Shown here: in pieces, positions 14,201-25,600 of the stretch
Layout of the letters: each line of letters starts with the position of its first letter
How positions within the stretch are numbered: position 1 is the first letter of the stretch
Origin: Trichosporon coremiiforme
Taxonomy: Eukaryota; Basidiomycota; Tremellomycetes; Trichosporonales; Trichosporonaceae
Assembly: GCA_039545355.1 (NCBI GenBank)
Contig: BCJJ01000031.1
Location: 62,001-126,000, forward strand
Direction: 5' to 3'
DNA: 64,000 nt
Notes under the pieces: model-generated
Seen by the model: the letters and a program-made list of their open reading frames with translations, nothing else
Databases searched by the model: none
What the model was told of the DNA's origin: nothing
Translations under genes and position numbers: made by a program

Positions 14201-15067
14201 GCAAGCAGCATCAGGAGCCGACGCAGCCGGCGACCTCGCACTCCTGGAGGAAGCTTCCGACCACCACCCTCCCCCTTACACGACTACCATCGTCGAGCTG
14301 CGAGTGGAGGAGCTTCGACACGAGTACGCCACATCAAGGTGTTACATGAAGCCAAAGCTCTCCGCCCTTCTAGCGTCGCTTCTTCCATTCGCTCAAACTG
14401 TTCTTCCTATGACTCGGACGATACTGGCCGGGAGGATAATAGCATCCGAAACTACAAGAAGTGGAGCGACGAGAAGGGAGGCAGCTTAACGCAACTCGCT
14501 CAGCACCCAAGTCGCGCAAGGAGTCCGCTGGCGAAGGGGCATACGTCTACGTCCTCTGTGGGGTCCGTGGGATCGATCGGTCTCATGTCCTCCGCTAACG
14601 GTCTGAAGCAACCGAAGCCCATCCGAGACGTCTTCAAATCTAAGAAGACTGGAGATGACGACGATGACGAGTGGGAATCGGAACAGGACGAGTTCAGCGG
14701 TGGACTCGGCCAGAGCTCGGTTTCCACCTCGAGTTATGCTCCCAGCAACCCAACCAACAAGTGGAACTCGAAGAAGAAGGACATCCGCGTTACCACCACC
14801 TCTGTCAGGAAGGCGAACCGGCACGGCGACTGGGGGCCGTCTCCACCCAACGTCGGCATCGGTATCGGTATCGAGCGAGCGCCGTTCATGGACCGCGGTA
14901 GGAACCTTGCGGATAATAAGGAAGAGCCAAAGCGAGACCGGAGCGCCGAGCGAGAGAAGAAGGCCGGCAAGGAGAACACCGCCAACGCGAACTCGCGCAG
15001 TCGGAGAGGAATGCCCACTACTCGGCAGGCACCTGTCATCGAGGAGGAAGAGGAGGAAGAAGAGTGA
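11245..15067 (+). CDS. CAMK-like Ser/Thr kinase with long tail and UBA-like segment
   Basis: Five exons: 11245-11322, 11371-11464, 11499-11939, 11978-12163, 12210-15067; 1218 aa, all junctions keep frame. The kinase domain spans about residues 49-296: glycine loop GEGTFGSV (56-63), Lys78 in [12 protein letters not shown] at 164, then CGTTGYASPEM. The Mg-binding DFG is DLG (184-186), and APE is SPE. At about 530-590 lies a helical segment, [12 protein letters not shown]...AAMWWIL, resembling the UBA-type module found after the kinase domain in SNF1/MARK relatives, but here more than 200 residues downstream. The rest is Ser/Arg-rich and low complexity with a terminal run of Glu. General form suggests the fungal CAMK group (Kin4/YPL150W-like), possibly in polarity or cell-cycle control; the exact orthologue is not certain. 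Confidence 0.85.
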
Positions 15068-15434
15068 TTTGCATCCGTTAGAATCGGACAAGACAAGGAT
15101 CGGTTTTGGTCAAACACATCAAGTTTAGCACTTTCCCAACGCACACCGGCATTTGTTCGTGCCCTCATTCCCTGGACGCTGATCTGTTTCTGTTGTATTT
15201 GTTCTTCCAGCACCTGTTCACTTGCATGTGCTCCTTGCGCACGCAAGTGCATACATTATTCACACTTCACCGCAAGCCAAGCCCCTCATATATACACCTC
15301 TACAGTAGATGTTCATCTGGCAGACGGTCATGCAGAAAACATTGCCCTAAGTCATTCGCTTGAAAAAAGAAGCTTGAAAATTGCTAAAGAATGCATGCAA
15401 GAGCGACGGGATGGATCTATGTATAGGACAAGTA
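15068..15434. other. Intergenic region between convergent genes
   Basis: Holds the 3' flanks of the kinase gene (+) and SAS10 (-). AT-richer than the flanking coding DNA. No ORF with coding character and no RNA gene was seen. Confidence 0.6.
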
Positions 15435-17720
15435 TTAGAACTTCCTCGACTTGGCGACGGTCGAGATACCAGTCTTCTCTCCGGCGTACTGTCCGCCGAG
15501 GGCACCCTGGCCGCCCTTGTAGACTGCACGCTGCGACGAGACCTTCTGCTTGGCCTTCTCGAACGCGAGCTTTTTCTTGACACGCGGGTTGCGACCAGCC
15601 TTGTTCCTCCTCGGCGTGAGGCCACGGTTCTTCTCGATGGCACGAGTAATGGTACGGGGTCCGTCGGTCGTCTCGTCCTCGAACGAGGCGCTGTTCGTTA
15701 GCTCTGTCACTCGTAGCCATGTCCATGCAAAACTCACAACTTGGCCTCGCGGTACGCCTCGTGGGCATCGCGCTTCGCGTCCTCCTTCTCCGTCTTGCGC
15801 CGCTTGACGAGGTCGTAGTATCCGTCGTCGTCCTCGTCGGCGACCTCATCGCGCACCTCGCGCGCGCGCTTGCGGTCTGCGTCCGTCCACTCGCCCCCGT
15901 CCAGGTCCTCGCCGCCGTTGCCCTTGGGCGCGTTCTTGCGCAGGGCAGCGTCTCGCGCAGCCTGGCGGTCGCGGTATGGGATGTCGTCGTCGCCTCCAAG
16001 CCTGCGGTTCTTGGCCGCCGTACGACGGGCAGCAGTAGCCGCAATCTTGGAGGTGTGGAAGCGCAGCGAACGCTTGCGGTGCTCCTTGTCCGCCGCATCG
16101 GCGAGGTCGAGCTCGTCCGCGTCGCCATACACGTCCTCGATCGCGCCTGCTTTGGGCGCCTTGGCCGACTTGGACTTCTTGCTCTTCTTGCTCGAGACGA
16201 AGCTGGGTTCCGCAATCGGCGTGAAGGACGCACTCGCCGTCTCGTCTTCGGACTCGGACTCCGAGTCCGAAGGCGAGACAGGAGCGGGAGCCTTCTTGCC
16301 CTTCTTCCCCTTCTTGCCACGGGTGCGCTTGCGCTGTCCCTGCTCCTGCGCGTCCTGGAGAAGAGCGTTGAGCTCGCCATCCTCCAGTCCGGCGGTATGC
16401 CAGAGCTGGTTCGCGTCCTCCTCCTCGTCGATCTCGTCCTCGTCCGAGGGAAGACCCATACCGCTGGCCTCGTTCATGCGCTCCATCAGCTCGCGCTTCG
16501 AGGCTAGCAGCTGCGCCATCTCCTCCGGGTCCTCCTCGTCGTCCCATCCTTCCTCGCCGGGGCGGACGAAGAGCTCGGGGCCCTTGTCCGAAACAGAACC
16601 GGCGGCAAAGTCGAGGTCCTCGAGAGCGACAACGCCCTGCTTCAGCTGAAGCAGGCGCTCGAGCACGGGATGCGTGCTCATGTCTGGTCGCTCGGAGGCG
16701 GGGAGTGCGCAGAGGTGGATGTAAAAGGCGAGCGTCGTGGCGTACGTCAGGAGCGTTTCTGCATTGTTAGCTGCTGGTGAACAAGATCAGCTTACGGTAA
16801 TGCAGCCATCCGAGACCCTTGTGGAGGCTCTCCTCGCCGACAGCCTCGGAGCTCATCGCCTTGATGCCCTTCGCCGTCTTCTTCAGCTTGCGCAGAACGA
16901 GCGGGAAATCGCGCACGAGCGCAAGCTTCAGCGGCTCATGGGCGGCAAGGTGGCGAACAAGCGCGACCGGCTCCTTCGTCTCGGGAACGGGAACCGCAGT
17001 CTTGCTCTCCTCCTCCTCGACCTTCGCAGGCCTGGTAAAGTCAGTTAAGGTCACACACAGACCGTTCAACTCACGCAGCGTCGCCATCCGCGAGCACATC
17101 ATCAAGTCCCCAGTCCTCGGCGGCAACAGCCTCACGCCCCTTGCGCTGCAGGCGACGGACTTCCTTCTCCTCGAGCTCGCGCTCCTCCTCGCGCTCAGAG
17201 TCGTACTCGTCGCCCTCCTTCTCACGCCGCGTAGACGGACGGGAGTAGTACTGCCGTCCCCATCCCTCCTCCTCCTCAGAGTCGGAACCGGCGTCCTCGC
17301 TGTCGCTCTCCTTGCCAAACCGTCCCTTCGACGAGTAGTCGACCTTGGCCTTCTCCTTCCTCTGCTTGCCTGTCGGCGCGTCGTCCTCCGAGTCGTAGTC
17401 GTCCTCATCCTCCTCCATCTCCTCGTCATCGTCCTCGGCGGTCATGCGCCGCTTCGGCTCCTCGAGGCCGAAGACCTCCTCGCCAAGGTCGCCATTGATG
17501 TCCTCGTCATCGTCATCATCGCGCGGGTTGAACATGATCTGGTCGCGCTTGAACATGACTGCGCCGTCAGCTTGCTCCGGAGCATACAGCTGAGATCGAT
17601 TGGGGACTCACAGTCATCGACGCCGCCCTTCTCGATGGTGTCCTCGTAGCTGTCGATCTTGTCAATCGTGGCACTAGAGGCCTTCGCCCCGCTGCTTCCT
17701 CTTGATCGTTTCCGGCCCAT
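15435..17720 (-). CDS. SAS10/UTP3 small-subunit processome protein
   Basis: Five exons on the minus strand: 17612-17720, 17075-17558, 16796-17031, 15738-16758, 15435-15690; 701 aa, introns 37-53 bp, all in frame. The first ~200 residues are acidic with Asp/Glu runs. The Sas10/Utp3/C1D domain (about 205-320) includes [14 protein letters not shown] and the helical [15 protein letters not shown]. The middle is charged and Lys-rich. The last ~80 residues match the Sas10 C-terminal domain: [25 protein letters not shown], then a Gly-rich GEKTGIS and a terminal SRKF. In the family this is a nucleolar U3 snoRNP component needed for 18S rRNA maturation. Divergent from SDE2 across 264 bp containing a CACGTG. 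Confidence 0.93.
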
Positions 17721-17984
17721 GGTGCTTGTTTCGAATGTGCGGCGAACGTCAACAAGGCTGAAATTATGGAGACCTCGCCGAGCGTCATGAATCTTCAACT
17801 TTTGGAGGTTCCGCACGTGGTGTGCCCTATGCCGGCCGCGCCTAACACATTACGGTCGGTTAGGCTTGTAAAGTTGATTTTCAGTTACTGGCGGATGCAT
17901 GTGCCACCCATCCGTGTCCAAGATCGACATGAGGTGCATCGAGCTCACGTAACTCGACCTTCACCTGCGAAACACACCCACAAA
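17721..17984. promoter_or_regulatory. Divergent promoter SAS10/SDE2
   Basis: 264 bp separate the two start codons, so both promoters must share this interval. It contains CACGTG at 17814-17819, 94 bp from the SAS10 start and 166 bp from the SDE2 start. No TATA box was seen. Confidence 0.5.
17814..17819. promoter_or_regulatory. CACGTG (E-box/Cbf1-type) in SAS10/SDE2 promoter
   Basis: Palindromic core within CCGCACGTGG. In fungi CACGTG is bound by bHLH factors such as Cbf1. It recurs in three other short promoters in this window at similar distances from start codons. Confidence 0.4.
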
Positions 17985-18748
17985 ATGCGTATCCACCTCC
18001 GTCTCCCCTCGCCTCTCGGCACGCAGGTGCTGCACGTCGACGGCGCGACGCCGGCCGGCGAGCTCCTCCCCTTCGACAGCGCGTACCTGCGCACGCGCAC
18101 TCGCCTTGTGTCGCGCGACGAGCCCCTCAGCGGTCTCGAACTGGCTCCCGGCTTCCCGATCGACATCGACGTCGTCCCCCGCACGCTCGGAGGCAAGGGT
18201 GGCTTCGGTGCAAACCTCCGTGCTGCCGGAGGCCGCATGAGCACGGCCAAGACGGACAATACGGACTCCTGCCGCGACCTGAATGGCCGCAGGCTCGGAA
18301 GCATCAAGGAAGCTCAGAAGTGGGTACATCAGCCAGCTATGACTTCGTTTCTGAGCTCTAGCTAACACACAGACAAGCGGATTTGATTGAGTCGCTCCCC
18401 GCACTCCGTGCCAAGGCTGCTGCGGAGAGCACGGCGAAGCTCGAGGCGCTGGAGCGCAAGCTCGGTGTCTCGTCGGGAGGTAACGACGGCGAGGGCTCGA
18501 AGCGTCTTGCCGAGGTTGACCTCGAGGAACTCGCGCGCAAAAAGCACAAGTTCGAGGACGACAAGTTCATCGACGAGACGCGTGAGATCAAGGAGAATGT
18601 CCGCTCTGCTGTCGGCGCTGCGCTCCTCAAGAAGCGCCAAAAGAACAAGGATGCTGCGGGCAAGGGCAAGGAGAAGGCGGCGGCCGACAAGGACAAGATG
18701 CCCCCGCCGAAGGCCAAGCCCGTCGCTGCCGTTGCCAGCGCCGCCTAG
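17985..18748 (+). CDS. Sde2-like ubiquitin-fold splicing factor
   Basis: Two exons (17985-18319, 18373-18748) joined over a 53 bp intron; 236 aa. The N-terminal ~70 residues form a ubiquitin-like domain ending in the diagnostic GG-KGG processing site (Gly69-Gly70 before Lys71), followed by [12 protein letters not shown]. Residues ~110-236 are charged and helical, with an [16 protein letters not shown] stretch and a Lys-rich C-terminus. In fission yeast Sde2 the fold is cleaved after the di-Gly, and the released Lys-started protein joins the spliceosome to help excise particular introns; human SDE2 also acts at replication forks. The intact site predicts the same processing here. The ATG was chosen because it starts the Ubl fold directly; in-frame ATGs upstream lie in the shared promoter. 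Confidence 0.9.
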
Positions 18749-18863
18749 TTCTGTAGCTCTTCTATTGTTGTAATGTATCCTCTGCTTCGTCATGTTGCCT
18801 ATCGTCCCAATGTTGCCTGTAACCGATCACATGTAGATATATTTACAACAAGATTCAAAAAGT

Positions 18864-21800
18864 CTAGTCCTCATTTTCGGCCTCGTCGTCACTCGCGAGC
18901 GCTGCTCGCAGACGCGCGCGCTTCTCCTCCTCCTTTCGCTGCTGCTCAGCATCCTTGGGCGCACGGCTGCGAAGGCTGCGGCGAACACCCTCAGCCGGCG
19001 GAGGAGGGGCGGCCCGACCCCGTCGCTTCGGGGCTGGCTCCTCATCATCGCTCTCCTCAGCTTCCTCCTCACTCTCGGACGCTTTACGTTTGCGGCCCCG
19101 CGTCCGGCCGTTTGACTTTGCCTTCCCCCGCGTGGCCTTCGCCGCGCCTCGAGTGCTCTTCGCCGGCGCCGCAGCAGGTGAGTTGAACCTGAGCATGATC
19201 TTTGGCGTGCTTGAGCCAGCAGTGGCGTTGGCTGCGGCTCGTGTGCGTCGAACGGACTCCGCCTGCGAGGGTTTGTATCCACTGTCCGAATCTACGTCCG
19301 TCGCAGGTGCGTGTAACGCAGCGTCGATGTCTGTTTCCTCCGTGGGCTGTGCCGCGAAATCGATGACCTTCACCGCCCGGTCAGTGGCAGGCTGCTCCGG
19401 CTGGGTTTCCACCTTGATCTCTTCCATCTCCTCCTCAGGGCTTGGTGACATTGCAGCGCGGTCATGCCACTTCGACCTATCGTCTCGGCCAGCCATTTGC
19501 AGGATGGAAGCGGCTGTCCTCGACACATTCGGACCTGCGGGCGTTGACGGTGCTTTCGCCATTGGGTTGAATCGATCGTTTTCTTGTTTCTATTTATTAG
19601 GTGTTGGTTCTATCAGCTCAACTTACAGTGTCTGCAGATCCGTACTCGGCCCGGAGACGCAGACGCACGCGGAGACCATTGATGAGTTTGGACCATCTCT
19701 TCAAAGCAGCGTCCTCGCGCCTCTGTCGCTCGCGCTCCTCCGCCGCAGCGGCGCTCTCTTCATACGCCTCAAGCACGGCATCCTCGTTCTCGGCTGCAAC
19801 GACGATGCCGGTCAAGACCGGAATGGCTCTCTGCTTCTTGAACTCGAAACCGGTCTGATGTCAGAAGAGTTACGCGATCGCCGCGACACATACCACTGCC
19901 TCAGCGAACGAAATGCCCAGCTTCTTGGCCACTTTTGCAATTCCTTTATCTGCTGGTCAGGTTCTGCACGCGATGTGTCACTTACATGGAAGGTGAACAG
20001 CGCCAGCCGGAAGCATAGTCGGCGTGTACAGGTCAATGTTCCCGTACGCGTTCTGCGGAACGATACCCTTCTTATTAGCAGCGAACAACATGTACGACTT
20101 ACGTTCTCGATAGGCGGAGGCACATAAGGCTCGGTCTGGTACTCGGCGTAGAGACCTTGTTGAAGAGGTTCAAAACCCTCCTCAACTGCAGCCTGCATTG
20201 CCCTGCGCTTCTGCAATGTGACCGCTCGCTGCTTTACCCACTTCACTGGCTTGGCGTCCTTCTTCACCACCCGGCCGACTCTGATCCAGTTCTCGGCTGT
20301 ACGGCACGCCAGGACATGCTTGCGACGATAAACCGGCTCCCCTCGGAATCTCCCACATTCTCGCTTTGGTTGCAGGACTTCCTCCCGCTTCAGGTGGCGC
20401 TCGAGCACGAATCTGGCCGTTAGCTACCCATCAAAAGGCGTGATGCTCACATAGGATGGTCTTTGAAGCCGCTCAGGTGCATTGGCATGCCTTCAGAACT
20501 CTGACTCAGTTCAAATTCGGCATCTTCCAGGTCATCGCGGTTCAAGTGGATAGGGCGTTGCAACATGGAGACGATTCCGGACCACCAGTCGGGCTCACCA
20601 GACTTGCTTGGAGGCCGTAGCTTTGCGGTTTTGGCACCGAAATTCTTTGCGTACCGCAAAGTAACGTCACGGGCGTAACCGTCTGTCACATCAGCGTGGG
20701 CGAAAACACGGGCGCTCACCTTCCTCGAATCCTACGATGTAAGTCATGCGAACAGGTCCACTGTCAGAAGTCGGCTCATAGTATCCCTTCTTCCTGATAA
20801 AACCGGCGACCGGATCGACAGGAATCCAGCGCTGGTCCGATCGAGAGTAAATCTCAGCCCAGAAGACGGGTGGCTGGGTTGTCATGTCTGAGCGCATCAG
20901 TAGCAGGTCGTAGGCTATTTCTTACCTTTTTTAGACTTCTTCTTTGGCTTCAGCGTGCCCAGTTTCAGGGGCGCAGGGCGTTGTGGGCGAAGACGATACA
21001 GATCGTTCGGGTTGGCCGCTTTTCGCTGTCCGGCCCCAAACGTCCTCTTCTGTTTCTTGGAACTGGAGCCAGCCGACGGAATGGGGACCTCTTCAAACTC
21101 GTCCTCGTCTTCGGAAGCCTCAGACCCATTGCCTTGCCTGCTGGCTAATGACCTTCCGCCCTTTCCGGCACCCTGCTTTGACTTCTTCTTCTGCACGACC
21201 TTCTCTGCCCTCCATGGCACAGGCTGCAGACTCACGACCAGTCGGGCTCCAAGTCCACAGGCGCGTGCAAGAGCGACAAACAGCTGAGCGGACATATCTC
21301 GCGAGCCCTCCTGCTGCAGAGCCTTCTTCATCATGCTGTTGACACTCCGGACCCGCTCACCCCCATACTCCTGGGTCAGGGCGTCGATGATCGGGTCAAC
21401 GTCCTCGTCCTTCTTCTTTCCTTTGCCCTTCTTGCTCGGTGTGGATCGAACGGCAAAACTTCCGGACTGGAAATCCCGTTTGGTAAGCTTCGGGAGGGTG
21501 TCGATCACCTCTTGTACTTCGTCCCACGTCCGCGTCCGAAGCCCTGATGTCGTGTCCGACACATCGAAGAACGCCTGCGACCACCAGGTCACGAGACTTT
21601 GAAGAGCGTCGAAGAACAGTCGGGACCGTTGTGCCTTGTCCGGGAAGCGTTTCGGCGGGATGACGAAGGCCGCATGAAGGGGATGGGGAAGCAGAGAGAG
21701 CAGGCGAGCCTAATGTTAGTAATGTGTTCAATACCCAGCTTACTTTAAGAAGGTCATTGGTAAGCCATCGGTTCCGCAAACGAGCCATGGCAAGCTGGCT

Positions 21801-22318
21801 GATCGTCTGAAGCTTGTGGATCTCGAGGCGGTGGGCTCTATCCTTGGCGGTCATTGGCTTTCTGGTCGTGTGAGCATGACTGGTAAGAGTTCACAACTCA
21901 CTTTCGGAGCGCAAGAGCAATGCGCTTTTCCTTCTCCTCCTGCGTTTCACCGCCGATCTCGACGCTGATGACTTGCTCCTCTTCGTCTTCCTCAAAGTCG
22001 CCGTTGTCTTCCTCCACCGACATCACTGAGGTGTCGAGGCCATCAGCGTCGGGGGTGGCAACGGTCGACGGACCAGCCACGGAGGACAGCTCATCCGGAG
22101 TCGCCACACCGGTGCCGGGGATCTCAACCTCTTCAAACTCGTCTTCCTCCTCAGACGCACTTGCAACCTCGACCGGACTATCATCGGGAATCTCGATGGC
22201 GGATGCTAATGCGGTCAACAAAGGCTCGGTCAATTTGCAACCAACCTTTATCTCTGCCTTTGCCCTTCATCGACATCCCGCGAGCGGGAGGCTTGGAAGA
22301 GGATCCAGTGACAGCCAT
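18864..22318 (-). CDS. Rad4/XPC DNA damage recognition protein
   Basis: Eleven exons: 22246-22318, 21902-22205, 21744-21861, 20926-21709, 20720-20887, 20451-20682, 20103-20412, 19986-20070, 19894-19949, 19627-19854, 18864-19589; 1027 aa. Introns are 32-40 bp. An acidic N-terminus is followed by HRLEIHKLQTISQLAMARLRN and the transglutaminase-like domain (about 290-490), including SAQLFVALARACGLGARLVV and VFWAEIYSRSDQRWIPVDP. The beta-hairpin domains follow (about 490-760): LERHLKREEVL, NAYGNIDLYTPTMLPAGAVH, and GIAKVAKKLGISFAEAV joined to TGFEFKKQ. The tail is basic and acidic. Family role: with Rad23, it finds helix-distorting lesions and starts nucleotide excision repair. Two acceptors (before exons 8 and 9) have close alternatives, so a residue or two there is uncertain. 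Confidence 0.92.
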
Positions 22319-22623
22319 TGTCACTGGATCGCCTTTGAAAATCGGTTAGCTTGCTGCGAGAGTAGTGATTGGATCGATGTCAAGAAAAGCGATGGCTATG
22401 ACGGTGGTTGACTGTACTTTGCTTTGGAGTGAGCGCAAGTGGAGGCCGGACCTCACACTCGACGTAATGTCCACCACGTGGTATGGAGATTCGGAGGCGT
22501 TCCGCTTGCGTTTGCGTCAAGCACTCAAGTATTCAACGTCCTCGGCAGGATCCTGAGCTTAGACCAAAACCCGTTATCCGACCTTGTTGTCAGCTTTCCG
22601 TCCTTCCACCGTTCCGCGAGCGT
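22319..22623. promoter_or_regulatory. Divergent promoter RAD4/M16 peptidase
   Basis: About 305 bp between start codons, ending in a pyrimidine-rich leader before the peptidase. Contains CACGTG at 22475-22480 inside the longer palindrome CCACGTGG, about 150 bp from both starts. Confidence 0.45.
22475..22480. promoter_or_regulatory. CACGTG (E-box/Cbf1-type) in RAD4/M16 promoter
   Basis: The core lies in CCACCACGTGGTATGG, with symmetrical flanks (CCACGTGG), 157 bp from RAD4 and 144 bp from the peptidase start. Confidence 0.4.
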
Positions 22624-25600
22624 ATGATCACCACGCTCTCAAAAAGGTTACCGGGGGCTCTCATTCGCAGGACCACCCCTTCTCCCCAGCTTTCTGCTCT
22701 CAGCTCCGCTTCCCGCCTGCGTTTCCAGCGCATCCACGACAGCTCCCAGCAAAAAGCGTTGGCCGCCGAAGCCGCTTCCGCCCCCGTATCGCCAGCCTTC
22801 AACCCGTTTACGGCTCCTCCCATCTCCCGACCCCAGACTTACACCAGGACAATGCCGTCCAAGTCGCCTTACGCTCGTGATTACGGAGATTTCAAGCTCG
22901 TTCAGAGCTTGGATCTGTCGTACGCTCCGGTTACCGTCTCGAAGTGGCGTAGCGAGAAGACTGGCCTTACTGTCACTCTCGGCAACCACTCCTCGCCTCT
23001 CACTCGCGGCTACTTTGTTATCGCCTCTGAAATCTTCGATGACACTGGACGGCCTCACACCCTGGAGCACCTCGTGTTCATGGGCTCGAAGTCGTACCCC
23101 TACAAGGGTGTCCTCGACCACCTCGCGAACCGCGCCGGTTCCAACGGCACGAACGCGTGGACTGCCAACGACCACACCGCGTACACCATCACGACGGCCG
23201 GAACTAAGGGTTTCCTGAACATGCTGCCTGTGTACGTCGACCACATCCTGCACCCGACCATGACGGACGCGAGCTTCGTCACGGAGATCCACCACATCAA
23301 CGGCGAGGGTGAGGACGCTGGTGTCGTCTACTCGGAGATGCAGGGCCGTGAGAACACGAGCTACGACCAGATGGCTCTGAAGTGAGTACGCAAGGCAGAA
23401 TGCCGCTGGAACGTTGCAGATCTGCCCCCATTTGTCTCAGGAATGATCGCTTACATGATCAACAGGCACCAGCGCGCCCTTTACCCCGAGACCTCTGCGT
23501 ACCGGTCCGAAACCGGCGGTCTGCTGAAGATGCTTCGTATCCTCACGGCGCAACAGAGTGAGTTCACGCGCAGGCAATGCGGCTGCTGCACCTCAGGTCT
23601 CGCACCCAGGTGACTGATCCTTACAGTCCGCGACTACCACGGCAAGTACTACCAGCCCTACAACCTGAACCTCCACATCGACGGTGCCGTTAACGTTGAC
23701 GAGCTCTTCGAGGTCCTCAACAACAAGGTTGAGCCGATGATCCTCGAGCAGAAGAAGAACCAGAAGGAGATCATCCCCTCCGACTGGAAGCGTCCCTTCG
23801 TCGAGACCAGCACCGCTGAGCCCGTTAAGCTACCCGAATCCAAGACCCAGGTCGCTGAGTTCATGGAGACGGACGAGTCGATGGGAGAGGTCATGTCTGT
23901 GTGGCTCGGCCCGCAGCCGAACGACTACGTGACCAAGACGGCTCTCGGCGTCCTCGGATCGTACCTCACCTACTCTGCGACTGCTCCTCTTCGCAAGGAG
24001 TTCGTCGAGATCCCCGAGCCGCTCGCGTCGAGCGTCAGCGTCTTCCCCGACTCGAAGGTCAACCAGTGCGAGCTCTGGATGTACGCTGGCGACGTCCCCA
24101 AGAAGTACCTGATGGAGATGGCTGAGCTCGTCCGCTCGAAGTTGCAGAAGATCGTCAAGGAGGAGGGCATCGACATGCAGCGCATGGCTATGATCCTTGC
24201 GCGTGAGCGCCGCTCGCTCTTGAACGAGATGGAGCTCGGCACGTCGAACATCCTGATGGAGACCACGATCACCGACTTCCTCTACGGCGACAAGGACGGA
24301 AAGGACATGCCTGCCGCTTTCGAGGAGCTGACGACGTTCGACGAGCTGTCGAAGTGGACCGCCGAGCAGTGGGCTGCCCTTCTTGACAAGTACTACGCCT
24401 CGGCGCCTTCCATCACCACGATCGGCAAGCCGTCGGCTAAGATGGCGAAGGAGATCGAGGAGACGGAGAAGGGCCGTGTAGCTAAGCAGCGCGAGGAGCT
24501 CGGCGAGTCTGGCCTGAAGAAGGCGCAGTCGGAGCTCGACGCCGCAAAGGAGGAGAGCGACCGACCCATCCCGCCCGAGGTTCTCACGAGCTTCCCCGTC
24601 GTCGACCCGAGGGACCTCACCTGGGTGCCCGTCGAGACTGCGCTCAACCCCGCGCCGGGAGACAAGATTTCCGCCGACAACGCCAAGGTGCAGCAGTACA
24701 TCGACGCCGATGGTGCGCCGCTCCCTTACCAGGTCTACTTCTCGTCCGTCGCCTCGAACTTTGTTACGATCAATGTTCTCTTCGACGCCGCTCGCCTGCC
24801 TTCGCACCTGATGCCCTACATGGGTCTGTTCCAGGGCACGCTCTTCCAGTCGGACGTCAAGCGTGCGGACGGCACGACCATGTCGCACGAGGAGGTCGTG
24901 AACGCGATCAACGAGCTCACCGTTGACCAGCACTCGAGCTTCTCTTTCCGTCGTGCGTTCCAGGAGAATCTCTGCGTGTCGATTAAGGTCGAGGCGGCGC
25001 GCTACGGTGAGGCGGTCGCGTGGCTGCGTGACGTTCTCGCCGGCGCTGTCTTCACGAAGGAGCGTCTTGAGGTCATCATCGCGAAGCGGCTCCAGTCTCT
25101 CCCGGGCCAGAAGCGTGACGGCCAGCTCGTCGCCGCGAGTTATGCCAACAAGCTCGCGTTCGACCCTGCCAAGTCGCCGTCCGAGGCCAAGGGCCTGCTG
25201 ACGCAGCTACACTTCCTCCCCCAGCTCGCTGAGCAGCTCAAGGCCGAGCCCGACGCGGTCATCGGTGCCATGAACGAGCTGCGTGCTGCTCTCCTCGACC
25301 CGACCGCCATGCGTGTCTCCGTCTTCGGCAACATCCCCAACCTCCCCAAGCCGCGCAGCACGCTGCGCGAGAACTTCCTCCCGATCGCGGAGGGCAAGCC
25401 GCTGCACGCCCTCTCAACGTCGGCGCAGACCCTTACGGCACTCGGCGAGAAGCCCGAGCGCAAGATGAGCCTTGTGTCCATGGCCGCCATTGAGGGCTCG
25501 TACTCGTGCCACTACGCGCTCGGCCCGAAGGGCTGGGACCACCCGGACCTGGCCGCGCTGATCCTCGCGACGTCGGTGCTGAACACGATGGAGAGCTACC

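Noticed and set aside
23830..24933. 367-codon ORF opposite the M16 peptidase
   Set aside because: Mirror frame of a GC-biased true gene; similar long antisense frames lie opposite NHA1, TPA1 and the channel gene.
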